From: Acidobacteriota bacterium
GTDB lineage: Bacteria; Acidobacteriota; Terriglobia; Terriglobales; Acidobacteriaceae
Assembly: GCA_003225555.1 (NCBI GenBank)
Contig: QIAM01000065.1
Coordinates: 1 to 64,000, forward strand
Direction of reading: 5' to 3'
DNA: 64,000 bases
How positions within the stretch are numbered: the first letter of the stretch is position 1; every line of letters starts with the position of its first letter. Below are positions 28,201-37,142 of the stretch, piece after piece. The notes under the pieces are model-generated. The model was not told where the DNA came from. It did not search any database and was given only the letters and a program-made list of their open reading frames with translations. The position numbers and the translations under genes are program-made.

Positions 28201-28317
28201 GATGCGATTGTGGAGGCGAAGTCACACGTCTCCGACATCGATGTGCGTAAGACGTACGTGCTGTTTGGCGATCCCGCGATGCAGATCAAGGCCACCGGGA
28301 GCGCCGCGGGCCACTGA
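19222..28317 (+). CDS. Giant protein: signal peptidase-like domain + DUF11 repeats + gingipain-like protease
   Basis: This 3031-residue single frame has several parts. Residues about 20-110 form an S24/S26 signal-peptidase-like domain: Ser33 in GGSMSPSIRDGE, His71 in FRVHRLV and Asp88 in TRGDCG, a Ser-His-Asp set like Sec11/SipW (no Lys base). Residues 167-188 form a hydrophobic segment with an AAAQ end, like an internal signal peptide. A first DUF11 repeat (about 408-530), a Gly-rich stretch (about 787-993), nine more DUF11 repeats (about 1025-2176) and an FN3-like domain follow. The C-terminus is peptidase C25, with His2899 in NYLGHGSE and Cys2933 in LIMDCLNG, a gingipain-like spacing. A GTG at 19657 could start the exported part alone. 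The protein probably works with the RiPP genes upstream. Confidence 0.8.
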   Translation: MTSRGSHSEMFEALSRELLKAGVCVRFEARGGSMSPSIRDGEIVHVTPVIVSKLRKGDIVLTKSDSGFRVHRLVIVECEKNVFVTRGDCGLQDDPAVRGEEILGVAEAKEVQVGRRMVRAKLRGIGGRALQCAARAEVLLSKLGKVARITWSQRRVLSKAAREAPPSLVCALGLLLLLLIGSTQAAAQVLVDASTSGTALITGTGTGTVNFNHTTTATANRLLLVGVSINLTNSNGAAVTGVTYNGTALNFVGAHNDAGNTRRVEVWSRLNPVAGANLPIVVTVNVPTAGATVGVVAGGTTFTGVDQTVPLGNFVSADGAAAFNSQLDVPGVVNGMVFDTLAIAGNRTITVPAPQVQQWNAVSGGSGTRDPRASGSTRAGAPSVPISETFNGASNWSLGAVSINPTTADIAVTTSVVSAVFLGQNTTYNITVTNNGPSPANSVTLTDTLAAGLTLVSVTPSAGTTCVGAGPINCTLPTPLNSGATATVSVVVTAIVAGQYPNTATIADSGTPPDPNLGNNSFTAVATVQSAACASPTSGGNGVGLTGVINTYYPGTANVAAGATSIPVGAPTGAGTPIASGDLLLVIQMQDATINTSNNVSYGNGSTGAGFTALNQAGNFEFVTATGAVAAGAVPVSGAGAGGGLVFNYNNSASGATKGQSTYQVIRVPQYATASLGAALTASAWNGSTGGVLVVDVAGALTLGGQTVRVDGFGFRGGAGMQLNGNAGGSNADFRQVAPAAYAGAVVAGFDAPKGEGIAGTPLWLESGGTFANTGTHYPSGVAGTDGTMARGAPGSGGGGGTDGNPTANDQNAGGGGGGNGGSGGFGGDSWNTNLSTGGEGGGPFPATVNRVAMGGGGGGGSRNNSPGDNQASAGAAGGGVIIIRAGSLAGTATVTANGAAAYNGTLNDAGGGGGAGGSIVILSAGGGEGGLTVQAQGGRGGDAWDIQAFTLANRHGPGGGGGGGAVILSGAAASISVGGGASGTTLNPGAPYGATAGNAGTTITNASITQTSGTQSGAGCVPDMTLGKSHVGNFVRGSAASYTIPVQNVSPFGPSSGIVTINDTLPTGVTPTSASGTGWACGVASQTVSCTRSDSLAAGGSFYPSITINVNVTQTAPATVTNTAVVGGGGEINLANDTATDVANVVSSADMSVTDAGAPNPVAAGSNITYTQVVTNSGPSAADNATLVATVPANTTFVSIASPAGWTCVTPGVGGTGNVVCSISNMLGSTAGTFTLVVKVNNGTANGTVITETASVSSSASDPNSTNNTATVNTIVGATAGADLSVSNAASPNPVIAGNNITYTQVVTNTGSAAATSATFTEATPANTTFVSITPPAGWTCAGFPPTCTNPSVAAGASGAFTVVYKVNAGTASGTVIIDTVTVNATNDSFAGDNTATATDVVATAIQADLALSTVATPSAVFAGNNITYTQTVTNNGPAAASNVSFTEVIPANTTFVSVGAPAGWSCTVTASVTCTNPSMNASSTADIIVVVNVGPAVAVASITANSSVTASTSDPALSNNSTTVVTSVSVACDLTVTNSGAPNPVAAGNNITYTQTVTNGGPSNCSTATFSEPTPANTTFVSVSVVTSGGGTWTCPNSAPVSCTNPSVPPGSTGTITAIYTVNAGTAAGTIIADTASATTTSRDTNLNDNSATVNIAVAGAAQADLRVTNSGSPNPVTAGNNITYTQTVTNGGPATANTITFSDPVPANTTVVSLTGPAGWTCSIVSVPPACTIASLAANTTANFTFVVKVNNNVASGTTITQTDSVSATTGDPTLGNNSASASVVVGNSADLSITNSASPVPVQANNNITYTQVVSNPGPSAASSVTVTETLPANTTAQSLTGPAGWTCVLGTLTCTNPSLAIGSATITFVVKVNAGTAAGTAINDTVTVNSSTTDPNAGNNIATAADVVATATQADLITTNLAAPTSVAAGSNVTYTQSVTNNGPSATTAPTTLTQSTPPNTNFQSITFPAGWSCVTPAVGGTGTITCTDAGSLGVNATANFTLVLQVNAGTPSGTNISETATASAGNIVPGLTTNSATATVVVANANSADIAITKTATPNPVLQGDTLTYTLTVVNNGPASATNVTVTDTLPSSVTFLSVTTNTGTCSEAGGTVTCLLGTMANAATATVTILTIAGTPGIVSNTATVTADQTDPIPANNSSTQMETITAATMVRLRSFTAQAGQDKNGANRVVLTWKTGGEAHNLGFNVYREMNGNRVRLNPSLIAGSALLMRGSLPQHAAKTYAWIDPSAGVAEGEYWLEDVDVNGSRTMHGPASVHAATAGTIAEAAASAATFAQLSQAQPAALSGESRAVEAVAPELIRTSDQIQRQFELAAHPAVKILVRHEGWYRVTQPELVKAGLDPSVDPAALRLFAETLEQPIQITGATAGRGGFGPQAAINFYGTGIDTLYSGTRVYWLVAREGNGKRIHRLPPSSGSNLPPASFPYAVELRQRSTYFAALITPNGDNFFGAFISSVPVDQVLHAAHLDKASTEPVHLEVSLQGIITGIPHDVSVVLNGTSVGDVTFTGQAKGTLRVSVPPGLLLEGANTVTLTGQNGLYDPSLVDYIRIVYPHLYVADSDQLKFRARAGEQIHLSGFATLPSSVLDIADPERPVQLTPHVVSKNGEYAIEVQVPWTTTSDPDSRMHTLLAVGEARMATAAGVRANHPSQWHSVQAGAEIAMVAHEGFVSALAPLLRSHAEQGKSSAVVLVGDLYDEFNFGERSPNALRQFLLYANKNWKTAPKYLLLHGRASLDPRNFLGFGHLDFVPTKIVPTSSLMTASDDWFSDFNDRGLPTIATGRLPVSTVDEADTVVGKIAAYEGKSTNGPWTDRAMMVADQDDIENFTQDAQKVQSQLSGSIHVTDVFTGTVGAPTARQQILDGINSGQVLVNYLGHGSEEEWSGTNLFNTNSVPSLTNGTALPVFLIMDCLNGFFQDVYAQPLGVTLMLAPNGGAVAVLASSGLNLPTPQTQLDLRVVQNAFSTPRPALGDAIVEAKSHVSDIDVRKTYVLFGDPAMQIKATGSAAGH

Positions 28318-28379
28318 ATGATTCCAGCCGCGGCTGTTTTATGACCATCCCCCTCATCTGAAGGCACGTCCGTTTCAAC

Positions 28380-29441
28380 TCACGCTGACTTGCGACCTGA
28401 ACCTGACTGGACAGCCGAGGCGGCTGTCGCTACGTGGGTGCTGACAGTCCGCAGGGGTTCCGCCAGGCCTCGCATTACTCTCTCGAATCCTGCGAAGTCT
28501 AGAGACTGAGGGCCGTCCGAGAGGGCGCGCTCGGGGCAGGGATGGACTTCGATGATCAAGCCATCGGCTCCAACGGCTACGGCGGCGCGGGAAACTGCGG
28601 CGATCAGGCTCTGCTTGCCAGTGCCATGAGATGGGTCGGCGATCACGGGAAGATGGGATAGATCGCGGGCCAAGGCTACGGCAGCGAGGTCGATGGTGTT
28701 GCGAGTTTCCGTCTCGAACGTCTTGATGCCGCGTTCGCATAGAACGACCTGACGATTGCCGCCGGAGAGCAGGTACTCGGCAGCGAGCAACCATTCTTTT
28801 ACGGTGGCAGATGGGCCGCGTTTGAGCAGGACGGGCTTGTTGATCACGGCCAGACGGCGCAGGAGAGCGAAGTTCTGCATATTGCGGGCGCCGACCTGTA
28901 GCATGTCGGCGTATTCGCAGATGATGTCGATGTCCTCGGTGCTCATCACTTCGGTGACCACGGGCAGTCCGGTTTCTTCCCGAGCTTCACGCAGAATCTT
29001 CAGCGCCTCAAGGCCCAAGCCCTGGAAGTCGTAGGGAGACGTGCGGGGCTTGTAAGCGCCGCCGCGAAGGATGGTGGCGCCGGCACGCTTGATGGCATGA
29101 GCGGTCTCGATGAGCTGTTCGCGGGATTCGACAGAGCATGGGCCGGCGATGACAACCACTTCCGGACCGCCAATGTCTACCCCGTTGACGGAAACAATGG
29201 AGCGGTCAGGTTTGACCTGGCGGCTTACCAGTTTGAAAGGCTGGGCGATGGCGACGACGTTATCGACCCCGGGAGCGACCTGCAGGGCTTCAATTTCGTG
29301 GCGCCGGCCGCTGCCGACGGCGGCCACAATCGTGCGTTCGGTGCCCCGCGTGACGTGAGGCTGGTAGCCGGCCTCCCGGACGCGGTCGATGACATGGTTG
29401 ATCTCGGCTTCGGTGGCCTTCTCGGACATGTTGACGATCAT
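28380..29441 (-). CDS. aroF: 3-deoxy-7-phosphoheptulonate synthase (DAHP synthase)
   Basis: This 353-residue enzyme is the first step of aromatic amino acid synthesis (PEP plus erythrose-4-phosphate). The ATG at 29441 follows AGGGAGAC. An N-terminal FDX-like domain ([21 protein letters not shown]) precedes the barrel, which has [22 protein letters not shown] and ADPSHGTGK. This matches the type I-beta class. The last about 10 codons ([10 protein letters not shown]) are encoded by a copy of a 30-bp palindromic repeat, so the C-terminus was extended or replaced by the repeat. An attenuator leader lies upstream. Confidence 0.93.
   Translation of the reverse strand: MIVNMSEKATEAEINHVIDRVREAGYQPHVTRGTERTIVAAVGSGRRHEIEALQVAPGVDNVVAIAQPFKLVSRQVKPDRSIVSVNGVDIGGPEVVVIAGPCSVESREQLIETAHAIKRAGATILRGGAYKPRTSPYDFQGLGLEALKILREAREETGLPVVTEVMSTEDIDIICEYADMLQVGARNMQNFALLRRLAVINKPVLLKRGPSATVKEWLLAAEYLLSGGNRQVVLCERGIKTFETETRNTIDLAAVALARDLSHLPVIADPSHGTGKQSLIAAVSRAAVAVGADGLIIEVHPCPERALSDGPQSLDFAGFERVMRGLAEPLRTVSTHVATAASAVQSGSGRKSA
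28407..28436. repeat. 30-bp palindromic repeat, copy 2 (inside the aroF 3' end)
   Basis: This is an exact match of the element at 14147-14176, with ACAGCCGAGGCGGCTGT at its core. Here it lies within the last codons of aroF, on the non-coding strand, near the end of the convergent giant gene. Confidence 0.8.
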
Positions 29442-29474
29442 GACGTTGTCTCCCTGAGGTTGATTTGCGACGAC

Positions 29475-29508
29475 AAAAAACAAGAGCCGCGACTCTGCAT
29501 CGCGGCTC
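29475..29508 (-). terminator. Intrinsic terminator/attenuator before aroF
   Basis: On the minus strand GAGCCGCGA pairs perfectly over 9 bp with TCGCGGCTC around a 7-base loop, followed by TTG and a run of six T. It lies 34 bases before the aroF start codon and after the leader ORF. It would stop transcription before aroF. The 5' arm (AGCCGC) can also pair with GCGGCT in the leader (29569-29574), a possible antiterminator. Confidence 0.72.
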
Positions 29509-29538
29509 CGACTCAATCTTGGTGAATCCAGGTGATCC

Positions 29539-29631
29539 TTAGTGACCCGATCCTCCAAGTTTCGCCGCAGCCGCCGCCCCACTAAACCAGTAGTAGGGAA
29601 AGCATGCGATGTTGGAAGTAAATCGAGTCAT
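29539..29631 (-). CDS. Aromatic leader peptide of aroF (30 aa)
   Basis: The ATG at 29631 gives a 30-residue frame whose centre reads Phe-Pro-Tyr-Tyr-Trp-Phe (29601-29584), followed by Ser-Gly and five alanines, ending GHTAA (stop at 29539-29541). Four aromatic codons within six, just before a terminator and the aromatic-pathway gene, are the hallmark of ribosome-mediated attenuation as in trp and phe operons. The ribosome site is weak, so the start is uncertain. The peptide itself has no expected function. Confidence 0.7.
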   Translation of the reverse strand: MTRFTSNIACFPYYWFSGAAAAAKLGGSGH

Positions 29632-29698
29632 CTATATCACTCTATACAGCTCAGACTTGCGTAGACGAAGTGATCTGCAAACGACTTCAACCGCCTGG

Positions 29699-29863
29699 TT
29701 ACTGAATCGAGCTGGCCGCGCTGGAGAACACATTATTTGCGTTCGTACCGATGAGGCGAATCGTCCCCACGACCAGCACCAGAATGACGGCCAGCATCAC
29801 GGCGTATTCGGCGATGTCTTGTCCCGCATCGTCCGACCACAGCTTGCGAATCAACTTGTGCAT
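29699..29863 (-). CDS. Flp/Fap-type pilin (54 aa)
   Basis: The ATG at 29863 follows AGAGGAGAG, a strong ribosome site. The peptide has a charged start (HKLIRKLWSDDAGQDIAEYA), then a hydrophobic helix (VMLAVILVLVVGTIRLIG) and a small polar tail. The G-Q-D-x-x-E-Y-A motif is typical of type IVb Flp pilins after their prepilin cleavage site. No tad secretion genes lie nearby, so it is an orphan here. Confidence 0.8.
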   Translation of the reverse strand: MHKLIRKLWSDDAGQDIAEYAVMLAVILVLVVGTIRLIGTNANNVFSSAASSIQ

Positions 29864-29925
29864 TCACTCTCCTCTAGGCCGCTGCCCGTTCCCCCATTGG
29901 GAGGAACCGGTTTCAGGTCCACCCA

Positions 29926-29954
29926 TGATGCATGTGGTCTAAGCACCTTGTCAA
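29926..29954 (-). promoter_or_regulatory. Candidate promoter of the Flp pilin gene
   Basis: The minus strand has TTGACA (29954-29949), a 17-base spacer and CATCAT (29931-29926, four of six matches to TATAAT). It would start about 55 bases upstream of the pilin gene. It lies after the nuoN stop. Confidence 0.4.
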
Positions 29955-29992
29955 TTGCGGGTTCGGGAAATTTCCACAGAAAACTCACTGCC

Positions 29993-31527
29993 CTAAAAGG
30001 TATCTGGTTTCCGCAAGGATTGCGTGTCGGGTTGTGCGTGCCCGGGATGCTGAATCAGCGCCTGCGCGGAATCCAGCGTGTAGCGCAGGACCCGATTGGG
30101 AAGGATGCCGAGATAAATCGTTGCAATCACACTGATGGCTAGTGCGATCCCCAGAGCAGCCGGGATGCGCGTGACGGGGACTTCTTTGCGCGGCTCGCGC
30201 ATGTACATCATGACGACCATTCGGAGGTAGTAGTACGCGCCTATGGCGCTGTTGACGACGCCGATCAGAGGGAGCCAAATCAGGTTCGCCTTCAGAGCGG
30301 TACTGAACACGTAAAACTTTGCGAAAAAGCCGCCAGTTATCGGAATTCCGATCAGGGACAGCAAAAAAATGGTTAGCGTCGCGGCCAACAGAGGTGACGT
30401 GCGGCCCAGGCCTTCGTAGTCTTCGAGGGTGACATAGCGTTCGCCGGCGTTGGCGAAATGGCTGACCACGGCGAACGCGCCGACATTCATAGCAGCGTAG
30501 GCGGCGGTATAGAACATCGCAGCGGAAATTCCGGTGACGGAGTCCTGCGGCGTCAGCATTCCGAACGCTACCAACAGATATCCCGCATGGGCGATCGAGG
30601 AGTAGGCGAGGAGTCGCTTCACATTGGACTGAACCAGCGCGCCGACGTTGCCCAAGGTCATGGAAAGAGCCGCGGAAACCCAGACCAGCCAGAAGCGTCC
30701 CGGGGCATTGATGGCGAAGACGATTCGCAGCAAAACCGCGAAGGCTGCGGCTTTGGGGGCCGTGGACATAAATCCGACGATGGGAGCCGGTGCGCCTTCA
30801 TACACGTCGGGGGTCCAGATGTGGAACGGAGCGGCGGCGACCTTGAAGCCGAGGCCCACGAACATCAGGGCGACGGCGACGTAGACAAGTACCTCGACAG
30901 GCCCGGTTTGGAGTACACCGCTGATGATGTCGATGTTGGTGGATCCAGTGGCTCCGAAGATGAGGGCAACGCCATAGAGGAAGAAGGCGGTCGCAAACGA
31001 GCCAAGCAGGAAGTACTTCAGCGAGGATTCGGTACTGGAGGCGTCTTGGGGGCGGAATCCGGCAAGGATGTAAGACGAGATGGAAGAGATTTCGAGAGCG
31101 ATGAAGATCAGAACAAGTTCGACCGCCGACGTCATCAAGCCCATGCCAACCACGCCGAATAAAATCAGGCCGTAGTATTCTCCCGCGCGTATTTTCTGGA
31201 CCGTCATGTATTCGTACGAAGTAAGGATGATGACGGCAGCGATGGCAATGACCAGGACGTGGAAGAAGATGCTGAAGCCATCAACGCGCACCATGTTGGA
31301 GAAGGCTAGGCCCGGAAATTCCGCCATATACCAAGTCGAAGCCAGAGCAGCCAAGGCGCCGACGAAGGCGATGAGGCCGAGAGTCTTCTGACTCGTCTCC
31401 TCGTCAAGGACGGGGTCGAGAAGCATGATGGTGACGCCGAACGCAGCGAGCACAAGTTCGGGCAGGGCGCGAATGTATTCAGTGCCCGAAGGGATAGCCT
31501 GCGAAACCGCGGCGGCCAGGGTTGCGG

Positions 31528-31531
<4 letters not shown>
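29993..31531 (-). CDS. nuoN: NADH-quinone oxidoreductase subunit N
   Basis: This 512-residue antiporter-like membrane subunit of complex I has about 14 spans. It shows VAAAPFHIWTPDVYEGAP with the conserved Lys/His of the family, and LLAYSSIAHAGYLLVAFGM. It is the last gene of the operon; its start overlaps the nuoM stop (ATGA). No terminator was found directly after it. Confidence 0.93.
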
Positions 31532-33041
<1,510 letters not shown>

Positions 33042-33045
<4 letters not shown>

Positions 33046-35012
33046 CGTCCCACCCCAAGCCAGACCATGTAGGCGATCACGCCTGCGGCACCGGCGGCAA
33101 TCCATCCCGCGTAGGAGCGCACATTCCCGGACTGCATGTGGCGGACTTCGTCGGAGACATGCCGGGCGCCGTCGGCAGCATTGTTGACCGTGTCGTCGAT
33201 CACTTTGCGGTCGACGCCCTGCCAGAGGATGTGAGTTGAACCGTCGATCAGCGGCTTGACGAAGAGGCTCGCATAAAGCTCATCCACGTAGTACTTGTTT
33301 ACCACTGCGACGTAGAGGCCATTCAGGCTATCGGCAATTCTCTGGGGAAGATACGGTCTGCTCACGTACAACACATAGGCAAGGATGAAGCCCAAAATTG
33401 CCACGCCAATCGAAACGCCCATGAGCACGTATTCGGCGAAGCGACTGGCAGTTTCCCCGGCGGCTTCGGAGACTTCGACGGAACCAAAGAGCGGGGCCAG
33501 AAAGTCTTCAAAGCGGTTGCCGATGCCGACCAGGCCGCCGACCAGCGAAAGCACTGCAAGGATCATCAGCGGGACAAGCATTACCATCGGGCTCTCATGC
33601 GGCTCGCCATGTGCGTGGTTATCGTGGCCTCGTCGGCGCGAGACGCGACCGTGGGCGTCAACCTTGGATCCGTGATATTCGCCGAAGAACGTCATGAACA
33701 GCAGGCGGAACATGTAGAACGAGGTGATGAAGGCGGTGACTATGCCGATCAGCCAGAAGACCCAGCTTCCGTGTGGGCCGGAGTATGCCTTCCAGAGGAT
33801 TTCGTCCTTGCTCCAAAAGCCCGCCAGGGGCGGGATTCCGGCGATGGCGAGGGTGGCGATACCCATGGTCAGGAACGTCCATGGAATGTAGGAGCGCAGG
33901 CCGCCCATCTTGCGCATGTCCTGTTCGCCGTCGACGGCATGGATGACGGATCCGGCCGCGAGGAAGAGGAGGCCCTTGAAGAAAGCGTGGGTCATCAGGT
34001 GAAAGATTCCGGCAGAGAAGGCTCCGACGCCGCAGGCCATGAACATGTAGCCGAGCTGTGAGACAGTGGAGTAGGCGAGGACTTTCTTGATGTCGGTTTG
34101 CGCGATGCCGATAGTAGCTGCGAAGAATGCGGTCAGGGTTCCGATGATCGCGACCACTGTTAAGGCAGAAGGCGCGCGTTCAAAGATGACGTGGGACCGG
34201 GCGACCATGTACACGCCGGCGGTCACCATGGTAGCAGCGTGGATCAGCGCGGAGACCGGAGTGGGGCCTTCCATGGCGTCGGGAAGCCAGACGTAGAGCG
34301 GGATTTGGGCAGACTTGCCGCAGGCGCCGACCATCAACAGAATTCCGATCGTCGTCAGCAAACTTTCGGTTCCGGCTCCTGCAGGAAGATGTGTGACCGA
34401 AACGAATACCTTTGCGAAGTCCAGCGAGTTGAAGTGCTGGATCAGCAGAAACAAGCCAATCAGGAATCCGAAGTCGCCGATGCGGTTAACGATGAATGCT
34501 TTTTTCCCAGCAGACGCGGCCGAATCCTTGGTGAACCAGAAGCCGATCAGCAGGTATGACGCGAGGCCTACGCCCTCCCAGCCGATAAACATCAGCAGAT
34601 AGTTGTTCGCCAGAACCAGCGTCAGCATGAAGAACATGAACAGGTTCAAGTAGGCGAAGAAGCGGTAGTAACCGGGATCGTCCCACATGTAGCCGACGGA
34701 GTAGATGTGGATGAGGAATCCCACGCCAGTAACGACCAGTAGCATCACGAGGGAAAGTTGGTCGAGGTAGAGGGCGAAATCGGCCGTGAAGCTGCCGGAA
34801 CGAATCCAGTGCGCGATGAACTCCTGGTAGGGAAGTGAGGGCGAAGAAAAGTGCGCGGCGACCCACAGCGCCCAGGCGAGGGCTGCGCCAGGGAAGAGGA
34901 GTCCGACGACGCTGACAGTTTGCTTCGAGGACCTCTTCCCGAAGAAGCCATTGATCGCGGCACCCGCCAGCGGCAGGATCGGGATCAGCCAGAGATTGAA
35001 GAAGGGGTTCAT
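33042..35012 (-). CDS. nuoL: NADH-quinone oxidoreductase subunit L
   Basis: This 656-residue subunit is the largest antiporter-like one. It has [21 protein letters not shown], then [18 protein letters not shown], and a C-terminal lateral helix region after the antiporter core. The start overlaps the nuoK stop (ATGA). Confidence 0.95.
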
Positions 35013-35311
35013 AGTTTGAGCAAGTTCACCTGGTCAATGTTCAAAGTCTCGCGCGTGCGGTACACAGCGATGATAATGGCCAAGCCCACCGCGGCTTCCG
35101 CGGCTGCGACGACCATGACGAAAAAGACGAACACCTGGCCCGCCAGCGAGTGCCAATGCGCGGCGAAGGCGACGAAAGAGAGATTTACGCCGTTCAGCAT
35201 GAGTTCAATCGACATGAAGATGGTGATGATGTTGCGCTTAATGAGGAATCCAACCATTCCACAGGAAAACAGGATTCCGCTGAGCACAAGGTAGTAGGAA
35301 AGAGGCACCAT
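35009..35311 (-). CDS. nuoK: NADH-quinone oxidoreductase subunit K
   Basis: At 100 residues with three spans it has the usual NuoK length. It has the two conserved membrane glutamates in [13 protein letters not shown] and [13 protein letters not shown]. The start overlaps the nuoJ stop as TGATG. Confidence 0.95.
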   Translation of the reverse strand: MVPLSYYLVLSGILFSCGMVGFLIKRNIITIFMSIELMLNGVNLSFVAFAAHWHSLAGQVFVFFVMVVAAAEAAVGLAIIIAVYRTRETLNIDQVNLLKL

Positions 35312-35832
35312 CAGTGTGCTCTCCTTTTCTGGACGGCTTGAGGCTTACTGGCCAGCACGACGGCGCCCATGATAGCGATCAGAATCAGGACTGACGTGAT
35401 TTCAAACGGCAGCAGGAAGTCGTGAAACAGCAACTGCCCGATGGTCTTGGGATCGCCGAGGAGCGCGCCAATGGCCACGGAACCCGTTCCGGAGTGTTTC
35501 AGTACTACCCATGCTACCAGGACACTACCCAGCAACATCCCGGGGACGCCCAGCAGGACCGCGACACGGCTGCCTTTGGTGCGTTCTTCTTCTCCCGCGT
35601 TTAAGAGCATGATGGTGAAAACGAAGAGCACCATGATCGCGCCGGCGTAGACGATGACTTGCACGGCGGCGACGAACTCGGCGCCGAGCAACAAATATTC
35701 GCCGGCAAGCGCGGCCATGACCACGATCAGCGAGAGGGCGCTATTGATGGGATGAGTCTGTGCCAGCAGGTTGATTGCGCCGGCGACGCAGACGGCTCCG
35801 AAAGCCAGAAATAAAATCAGATGCAGGCTCAT
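35311..35832 (-). CDS. nuoJ: NADH-quinone oxidoreductase subunit J
   Basis: The 173-residue membrane subunit has about five spans and the conserved segment [20 protein letters not shown], where NuoJ has its pi-bulge helix. Upstream of it, where nuoI usually lies, there are only about 100 bases with repeats before nuoH. Confidence 0.93.
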   Translation of the reverse strand: MSLHLILFLAFGAVCVAGAINLLAQTHPINSALSLIVVMAALAGEYLLLGAEFVAAVQVIVYAGAIMVLFVFTIMLLNAGEEERTKGSRVAVLLGVPGMLLGSVLVAWVVLKHSGTGSVAIGALLGDPKTIGQLLFHDFLLPFEITSVLILIAIMGAVVLASKPQAVQKRRAH

Positions 35833-35845
35833 GAAGTCAGTTCTC

Positions 35846-35926
35846 AGTTGTCAGTTCTCAGTAGCAGCCGCTGAGCTGGCAGCATCTCAGCCGGCGATCT
35901 CTTGCCGGTACTGTGAACTGAGAACT
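35846..35926. repeat. Inverted repeat in the nuoJ-nuoH gap
   Basis: CAGTTCTCAGT occurs twice near 35840-35863, and ACTGAGAACT is its inverted form near 35917-35926, so the gap can fold back on itself. This is where nuoI would be expected. Confidence 0.55.
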
Positions 35927-35934
35927 TTATTTCC

Positions 35935-36972
35935 CTACCATGCCACGGCAATCGCTGTGGCCATCAGATTTACCAGTGAGAGCGGCAGCAGGAACTTCCA
36001 GCCAAACGCCATCAACTGGTCGTAACGGAAGCGGGGCAGCGTGCCGCGCACCCAAATATAGATAAAGAGAAATAGGAAAACTTTGGCGATAAACCAGAAC
36101 ACAGGCAGCAGTACTTGCAACGCACGTGGGCCGAAGATGGGGCCGTGCCATCCGCCGAAGAATAAGAGCGTCGCGAGACAGGCAACGGTGATCATGTTGG
36201 CGTATTCAGCCATGAAAAACATGGCGAACTTCATGGCGCTGTACTCGGTGTGGTATCCGGCGACCAGCTCGGTTTCTGCTTCGGGCAGGTCAAATGGAAT
36301 CCGGTTGGTTTCAGCGTAGGCGGCCATCAGGTAGCAGAAAAAGCCGATGATCTGGCCGTGGAATATATTCCATCGCGGGATGAATCCCCAGAAGTGTCCG
36401 GCCTGGGAGTCGACGATCTCGCGCAGGCTGAAGCTGCCCGCCATGATGAGGACGCCGACGAGGGAGAGGCCGAGAGAAATCTCGTAGCTCACCATCTGGG
36501 CGCTGGCGCGAAGTCCGCCAAGCAGGGAGTACTTATTGTTCGAGGACCATCCAGCGAGGGCTACGCCGTAGACGCCCATCGAGGTCACGCCAAGGATTAG
36601 CAGCAGTCCGATGTTGACATCGGTGATCTGCAATGGAATCGGGTGATCGCCAATCCAGAAGGAATTCCCAATGGGGATCACGGAAATCGACGTCAGCGCG
36701 AAGATGACTGCCATCATGGGAGCCGCGATGAACAGCGGCTTGTACACATGGGGTGGAGTCAGGTCTTCTTTGAACAAAAACTTAATACCGTCTGCGGCCG
36801 GTTGCAGCAGGCCAAATGGGCCGACCCGCGTAGGTCCCCAGCGATTCTGCATGTGGCCGACGACCTTGCGCTCGAGCCAGACGGTGTAGGCGACGGCAGT
36901 CAGCAGGATGAACAACGTGATCCCGGACTTGATCACGGATACGATCACGAATGTAAGGGTGTCTAGCGGCAT
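35935..36972 (-). CDS. nuoH: NADH-quinone oxidoreductase subunit H
   Basis: This 345-residue quinone-site subunit uses the ATG at 36972 (MPLDTLTFVIVSV), after which Nuo similarity begins. It has about eight spans. It shows ERKVVGHMQNRWGPTRVGP (the strongly conserved loop), GWSSNNKYSLLGGLRASAQMVSYE and FDLPEAETELVAGYHTEYS. Confidence 0.94.
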   Translation of the reverse strand: MPLDTLTFVIVSVIKSGITLFILLTAVAYTVWLERKVVGHMQNRWGPTRVGPFGLLQPAADGIKFLFKEDLTPPHVYKPLFIAAPMMAVIFALTSISVIPIGNSFWIGDHPIPLQITDVNIGLLLILGVTSMGVYGVALAGWSSNNKYSLLGGLRASAQMVSYEISLGLSLVGVLIMAGSFSLREIVDSQAGHFWGFIPRWNIFHGQIIGFFCYLMAAYAETNRIPFDLPEAETELVAGYHTEYSAMKFAMFFMAEYANMITVACLATLLFFGGWHGPIFGPRALQVLLPVFWFIAKVFLFLFIYIWVRGTLPRFRYDQLMAFGWKFLLPLSLVNLMATAIAVAW

Positions 36973-37021
36973 GTTCTTTCTATCAGCCGTGAAACAGTTC
37001 AGGAGAGATGTGCAGTCACCG

Positions 37022-37103
37022 TTCTCCGTCTTTCGCCCCTTCGGGGCTTTGCTACTTTTTCTGAACTCCCCCACGGCTTGCGCCGTGGGCTGCATTCTTT
37101 CGC
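37022..37103. repeat. Two palindromes in the nuoH-nuoG gap
   Basis: GCCCCTTCGGGGC and CCCACGGCTTGCGCCGTGGG are perfect or near perfect inverted repeats. They lie in a 170-base gap inside the operon. They could be processing or partial termination sites, or REP-like insertions. Confidence 0.6.
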
Positions 37104-37142
37104 CGCCTCGCAGCTGATTGCCTGTCACACGTTGCCGCTATG

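Noticed and set aside
28325-28340. CAGCCGCGGCTG followed by TTTT as terminator of the giant gene
   Set aside because: The palindrome has no room for a stable loop beyond 4 bp and the T run is short; not convincing.
29609-30142. Plus-strand frame of 177 codons
   Set aside because: It covers the antisense of the Flp pilin, the leader and the end of nuoN, which explain the sequence better.
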